From contig CAYGZA010000005.1 in NCBI GenBank assembly GCA_964354135.1, forward strand, positions 1 through 64,000: a stretch of DNA of 64,000 nt, read 5' to 3'. Shown here piece by piece: positions 61,507 through 64,000 of this stretch (the stretch's first letter is position 1; each line of letters opens with the position of its first letter). The translations under genes were made by a program, and so were the position numbers. Under the pieces are notes generated by a model. That model ran no database searches. It was given only the letters and a program-made list of their open reading frames with translations, and had not been told where the DNA came from. The DNA comes from CAYGZA01 sp964354135 (GTDB taxonomy: Bacteria > Planctomycetota > Planctomycetia > Pirellulales > Thermoguttaceae).

Positions 61507-62175
61507 TCAAGCCAAGGTGAGGTCCGCAAAGACAAAGCCGTCCCGCTCCACGGTTTCGCCCACCGCGACCGGAATCGGGCGGCGGAACATCGGCCCCGCC
61601 GAGACGCAGGTGTGAAACTCGCCCCGCTCGGCGCACGGGTCCACTTCGGCCGGGAGCCGGGCCAGGAAGTCCCGGTCGAACCGCCGCCCGGCCAGCTCCC
61701 GCGGCATCTTCGCTGGATCGAGGCACGTGACGTGGGCGACCAATCCGGCCGCAATCATCTCTTCAGCCAGCTCCCGCGTGGGCCGGCCCCACAGGGGGAA
61801 CTGCGGCGTCATCCCGCTGCCACCGAGCATCCTTTCGCGGTAAGCGCGGACGTCCTCCAGAAAGAGGTCGCCAAAGATCATCTGCGTCACACCCTGCCGC
61901 TTTGCCTCGTCGAGGGCTTTTCGCATCGCTTCTTCGTAGACCTCGTGGGGGCACGGGGCCGGAATCGGCACGCGGCAAAGGGGCAGTCCCGCCGCCTCCG
62001 CCTGGGCCCGAAGGAGTTCCTCGCGGACCCCGTGCATCGAAACCCGCGCGAAGGGCTCCGTCACCGTCGTTAGCAAGCCCGCCACCTCAATCGCACCCTG
62101 CTGCCGGACGACGTGCAGGGCCCAAGCGCTATCCTTGCCGCTGGACCAACAGAGCCATGCACGGGGTTTCGACAT
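61507..62175 (-). CDS. PP-loop ATPase, DUF71/COG2102 (Dph6-related), probable B12 salvage
   Basis: 222 residues. PP-loop WSSGKDSAWALHVVRQQG binds ATP; VSMHGVREELLRAQAEAAGL, QMIFGDLFLEDVRAYRERML (GDLFLEDVR signature) and the C-terminal EFHTCVSAGPMF complete the DUF71 family. Eukaryotic and archaeal members make diphthamide; bacteria lack that pathway, and comparative genomics has linked bacterial members to B12 salvage. Its position directly before btuF supports that. It probably adenylates and amidates a corrinoid-related acid, but this is not shown by the sequence. ATG 62175. Confidence 0.85.
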   Translation of the reverse strand: MSKPRAWLCWSSGKDSAWALHVVRQQGAIEVAGLLTTVTEPFARVSMHGVREELLRAQAEAAGLPLCRVPIPAPCPHEVYEEAMRKALDEAKRQGVTQMIFGDLFLEDVRAYRERMLGGSGMTPQFPLWGRPTRELAEEMIAAGLVAHVTCLDPAKMPRELAGRRFDRDFLARLPAEVDPCAERGEFHTCVSAGPMFRRPIPVAVGETVERDGFVFADLTLA

Positions 62176-62211
62176 CGGGTCACCTATCGCCTTACGGCGG
62201 CGGAAGATGCT

Positions 62212-64000
62212 CTACTCGCAGGCAAGACCATCCAGCCAGACCGTGAACGGAGCCCCCTCCCAAGAATCGAAGACGAAGCCGACGGCCCCGATCCGCTTCA
62301 GCTCCGGCGTCCCCGTGACCTCCCGCTTCCACTGCTCGTTGCCCACCAAGGGAATGACCAACCGCTGCCACATCCAGCGATCCTCGCTACGGACGCCTTC
62401 CCGCACGGGGTTCCGCCCGCCGGCCGGGGCGTAGGTGATGCGGCCGCCGGGTCCCTCAAGCCAAACCACCGGGCCGGCGTCTTGGAAGCCCGTGGGGTTC
62501 GGGTTCCGGCACTTCATCCAAAACGAGAGCTGTTTGCGGCCCGAGAAGTCCCAGCCTGTGTCTCGCGCGGCGGGATAGACGGCCGTAACGTCCATGCCCG
62601 GATAGATGTTCGGGCCGAAGCGCAGGGCGAACCTCCCCGCGATACCCTCGGGGTCGTCGTGAAAAACGAGCCGGGCCTTCCCCGTCGGATCGCCTTCGAT
62701 CACGGAACCCCATTGGGCGGCCCCGCCCTCGGTGCCGAGCTCGTGCTTCACGTCGTCGACGACCAGGAAATCGCGGAACGCCAGGTCGGCTCGCCCGCCG
62801 CCGGCGACCGTCATGCCGACCCGGTAGAACCCCGGCTCGGTGAACGCGTGCCTGACCGTGGCGCCCGAGAAGGTCTTGCCCCCCATGTCCCAGCGAAACA
62901 CCAGCGGCCTGCCGAGAGGATCCGAGCTGCGCGAGGCGTCGAAGAGGATTTGTTGTCCCACCTTCGCCACGCTCGGGCCGTCGAGAACCGCGCGCGGTGC
63001 GGCCTTGACGCTTTCCTCGGGCTTGGCCTCGATCAGGTTCGTGACGGCCTCGAAGTGATTGCCCTTGGCATTGTTGCGGAGCGTGTTGCCGGCCAGGTAG
63101 ATCCAATCGCCGTAAAGCCCGTAGATTCCCCACTGGTTGTCCTCGATGCGGTTCTCCTGGACGATCCAGTGGAAGGTGTTCCATCGCTTGCCCTTGGACT
63201 GGACGTCGCCCCGGAAGACGATGCCCGCCCCGTGGTTGTGGTGGCAGTGGTTCCCGAGGAGCTTGCTGTGGCTGGAGGACCCGCCGACGAAGACGATCCC
63301 TCCGTGCGAGAATCCGGGCTCGGGGGCGTTGTTGTGCCCCCCGGGCAGGCCGTTGTAGGCCGCTTCATTGCCCACCAGGACGGTCTGGTCGCTGCCGCCG
63401 AGCCAGAAGCCGTAGGAGCCGTGGTTCGCCTTGTTGCGGATGAACGTGTTGCCCGGACTCCATGCCTCGACGCAGTTGTTGTGGGCATAGGAGCAGTCGT
63501 TCTCGACGAAGACGTTCCCGGTCGATACCCAGTTGTTGAGCACCCGGATGAACAGGCCGTCGCCGCCGTGCGTGATGTCGTTGCCGCGGAAGTAGTTGTC
63601 GTCGGAGCCGCTCTCGATGAGCACGCAAGTCGAGTCTCGGGCGTGGACCTCGCCCGGGGCAATGCGCAGTCCGTAGGAGAGGTTGTTGTCGAGCACCTGG
63701 TTCCCGGCCGACGTGGCCATCTTCAGGCAGACGTTGGACGAGCGGGAGAGATCGTTCTTCGCGATGAGGTTGCCGGAGCAGTTGTCCAGATCGAGGGCGT
63801 TCCAGACGCGGTTGGCCCGATTGTCGCGCAGGACGCTGTTGCGGACCCGGGTCAGGATGATGCCTCCCTGGCGCGGTCCGTTGCCCCAGCCGGCCTTGGG
63901 GACGTGGTAATTGTCGGAGAAGTCGCAGTGCTCGACGAGCCAGCACTCGCCGTCCGCAACCGCCAGCCCGGCAGCAAATCCCTTGACCTTGAGATTGCGG
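62212..64000 (-). CDS. secreted right-handed beta-helix protein with PKD domain, 5' end outside window
   Basis: At least 596 residues; the frame is still open at 64000, so the start is missing. The first ~300 residues are parallel-beta-helix coils with repeated Asn/Gly turns (e.g. NQVLDNNLSYGLRI, NVFVENDCSYAHNN, NHCHHNHGAGIVFRGD). A PKD-like domain follows (VLDGPSVAKVGQQILFDASR, RWDMGGKTFSGATVRHAFTE), then a C-terminal sandwich (WDFSGRKQLSFWMKCRNPNP) like carbohydrate-binding modules. Beta-helix proteins of this layout are usually polysaccharide lyases or epimerases; no catalytic residue can be fixed. Ends 37 bases before the DUF71 gene. Confidence 0.75.
   Translation of the reverse strand, partial: RNLKVKGFAAGLAVADGECWLVEHCDFSDNYHVPKAGWGNGPRQGGIILTRVRNSVLRDNRANRVWNALDLDNCSGNLIAKNDLSRSSNVCLKMATSAGNQVLDNNLSYGLRIAPGEVHARDSTCVLIESGSDDNYFRGNDITHGGDGLFIRVLNNWVSTGNVFVENDCSYAHNNCVEAWSPGNTFIRNKANHGSYGFWLGGSDQTVLVGNEAAYNGLPGGHNNAPEPGFSHGGIVFVGGSSSHSKLLGNHCHHNHGAGIVFRGDVQSKGKRWNTFHWIVQENRIEDNQWGIYGLYGDWIYLAGNTLRNNAKGNHFEAVTNLIEAKPEESVKAAPRAVLDGPSVAKVGQQILFDASRSSDPLGRPLVFRWDMGGKTFSGATVRHAFTEPGFYRVGMTVAGGGRADLAFRDFLVVDDVKHELGTEGGAAQWGSVIEGDPTGKARLVFHDDPEGIAGRFALRFGPNIYPGMDVTAVYPAARDTGWDFSGRKQLSFWMKCRNPNPTGFQDAGPVVWLEGPGGRITYAPAGGRNPVREGVRSEDRWMWQRLVIPLVGNEQWKREVTGTPELKRIGAVGFVFDSWEGAPFTVWLDGLACE

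Noticed and set aside
62176..62211. Cobalamin riboswitch ahead of the BtuFDC operon
   Set aside because: Only 36 bases separate the DUF71 gene from the preceding gene; no B12-box is seen.

Overview
The window looks like high-GC draft or metagenome-assembled DNA from a planctomycete, probably in or near the Pirellulales. The evidence is a DUF1559 prepilin-like protein followed by a small lipoprotein, several twin-arginine Gfo/Idh-, GH- and isomerase-type proteins, a BlaI/M56 pair, an STPK with the planctomycete-style N-terminal segment, an ECF sigma with a membrane-anchored partner, and abundant dispersed palindromes. A 10-N gap at 55517-55526 shows it is a scaffold. No rRNA, tRNA, CRISPR array or intact transposase was found.

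Layout. 1-4.6 kb: repeat-rich leader, GT2 glycosyltransferase overlapping a BshC-like protein, then an ECF sigma/anti-sigma-like pair. 4.6-8 kb: beta-CASP metallohydrolase, a MITE-like element, and a Gfo/Idh oxidoreductase. 8.5-10.4 kb: promoter, DUF1559 protein and lipoprotein. 10.6-15 kb: ChrA, a TAT-exported sugar-isomerase-like protein with a Cys-rich N-terminus, and an FG-GAP/VCBS protein, separated by copies of one composite repeat. 15-19.3 kb: a minus-strand trehalose operon (DUF5752-like, TreT, OtsA, OtsB). 19.3-25.5 kb: PQQ-propeller fragment, thioesterase, BlaI/M56 module with tandem operator dyads, MFS exporter and a broken TAT gene. 25.5-34 kb: large secreted protein, small conserved protein, kinase with degenerate receiver, thioredoxin, VapB with a truncated VapC, RibBA, Cys-rich lipoprotein. 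34-43.4 kb: ThDP enzyme, MFS, DPM-like GT2, mutarotase-like protein with RhaT, RidA-HisG-HisI, GT2. 43.4-53.5 kb: long leader plus HTH regulator, GalK, GH5, UroD-like protein, two sugar porters and a DUF1579 protein. 53.5-64 kb: large malectin-bearing glycosidase-like protein, repeat surface protein, enolase-superfamily enzyme, a cobalamin-type BtuF/BtuD/BtuC operon led by a DUF71/Dph6-like PP-loop protein, and a beta-helix/PKD surface protein running off the end.

Functionally, the region combines carbohydrate capture and use (sugar porters, GalK, GH5, enolase-superfamily enzyme, RhaT, beta-helix and malectin proteins), osmolyte (trehalose) synthesis by two routes, cofactor acquisition (B12-type uptake, riboflavin), and signalling.

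The most striking signal outside genes is a set of intergenic arrays whose unit sequences differ but whose unit length is always seven bases. Several run into, and supply, the stop codons and last residues of neighbouring genes. Other repeats have inserted in frame inside coding sequences.
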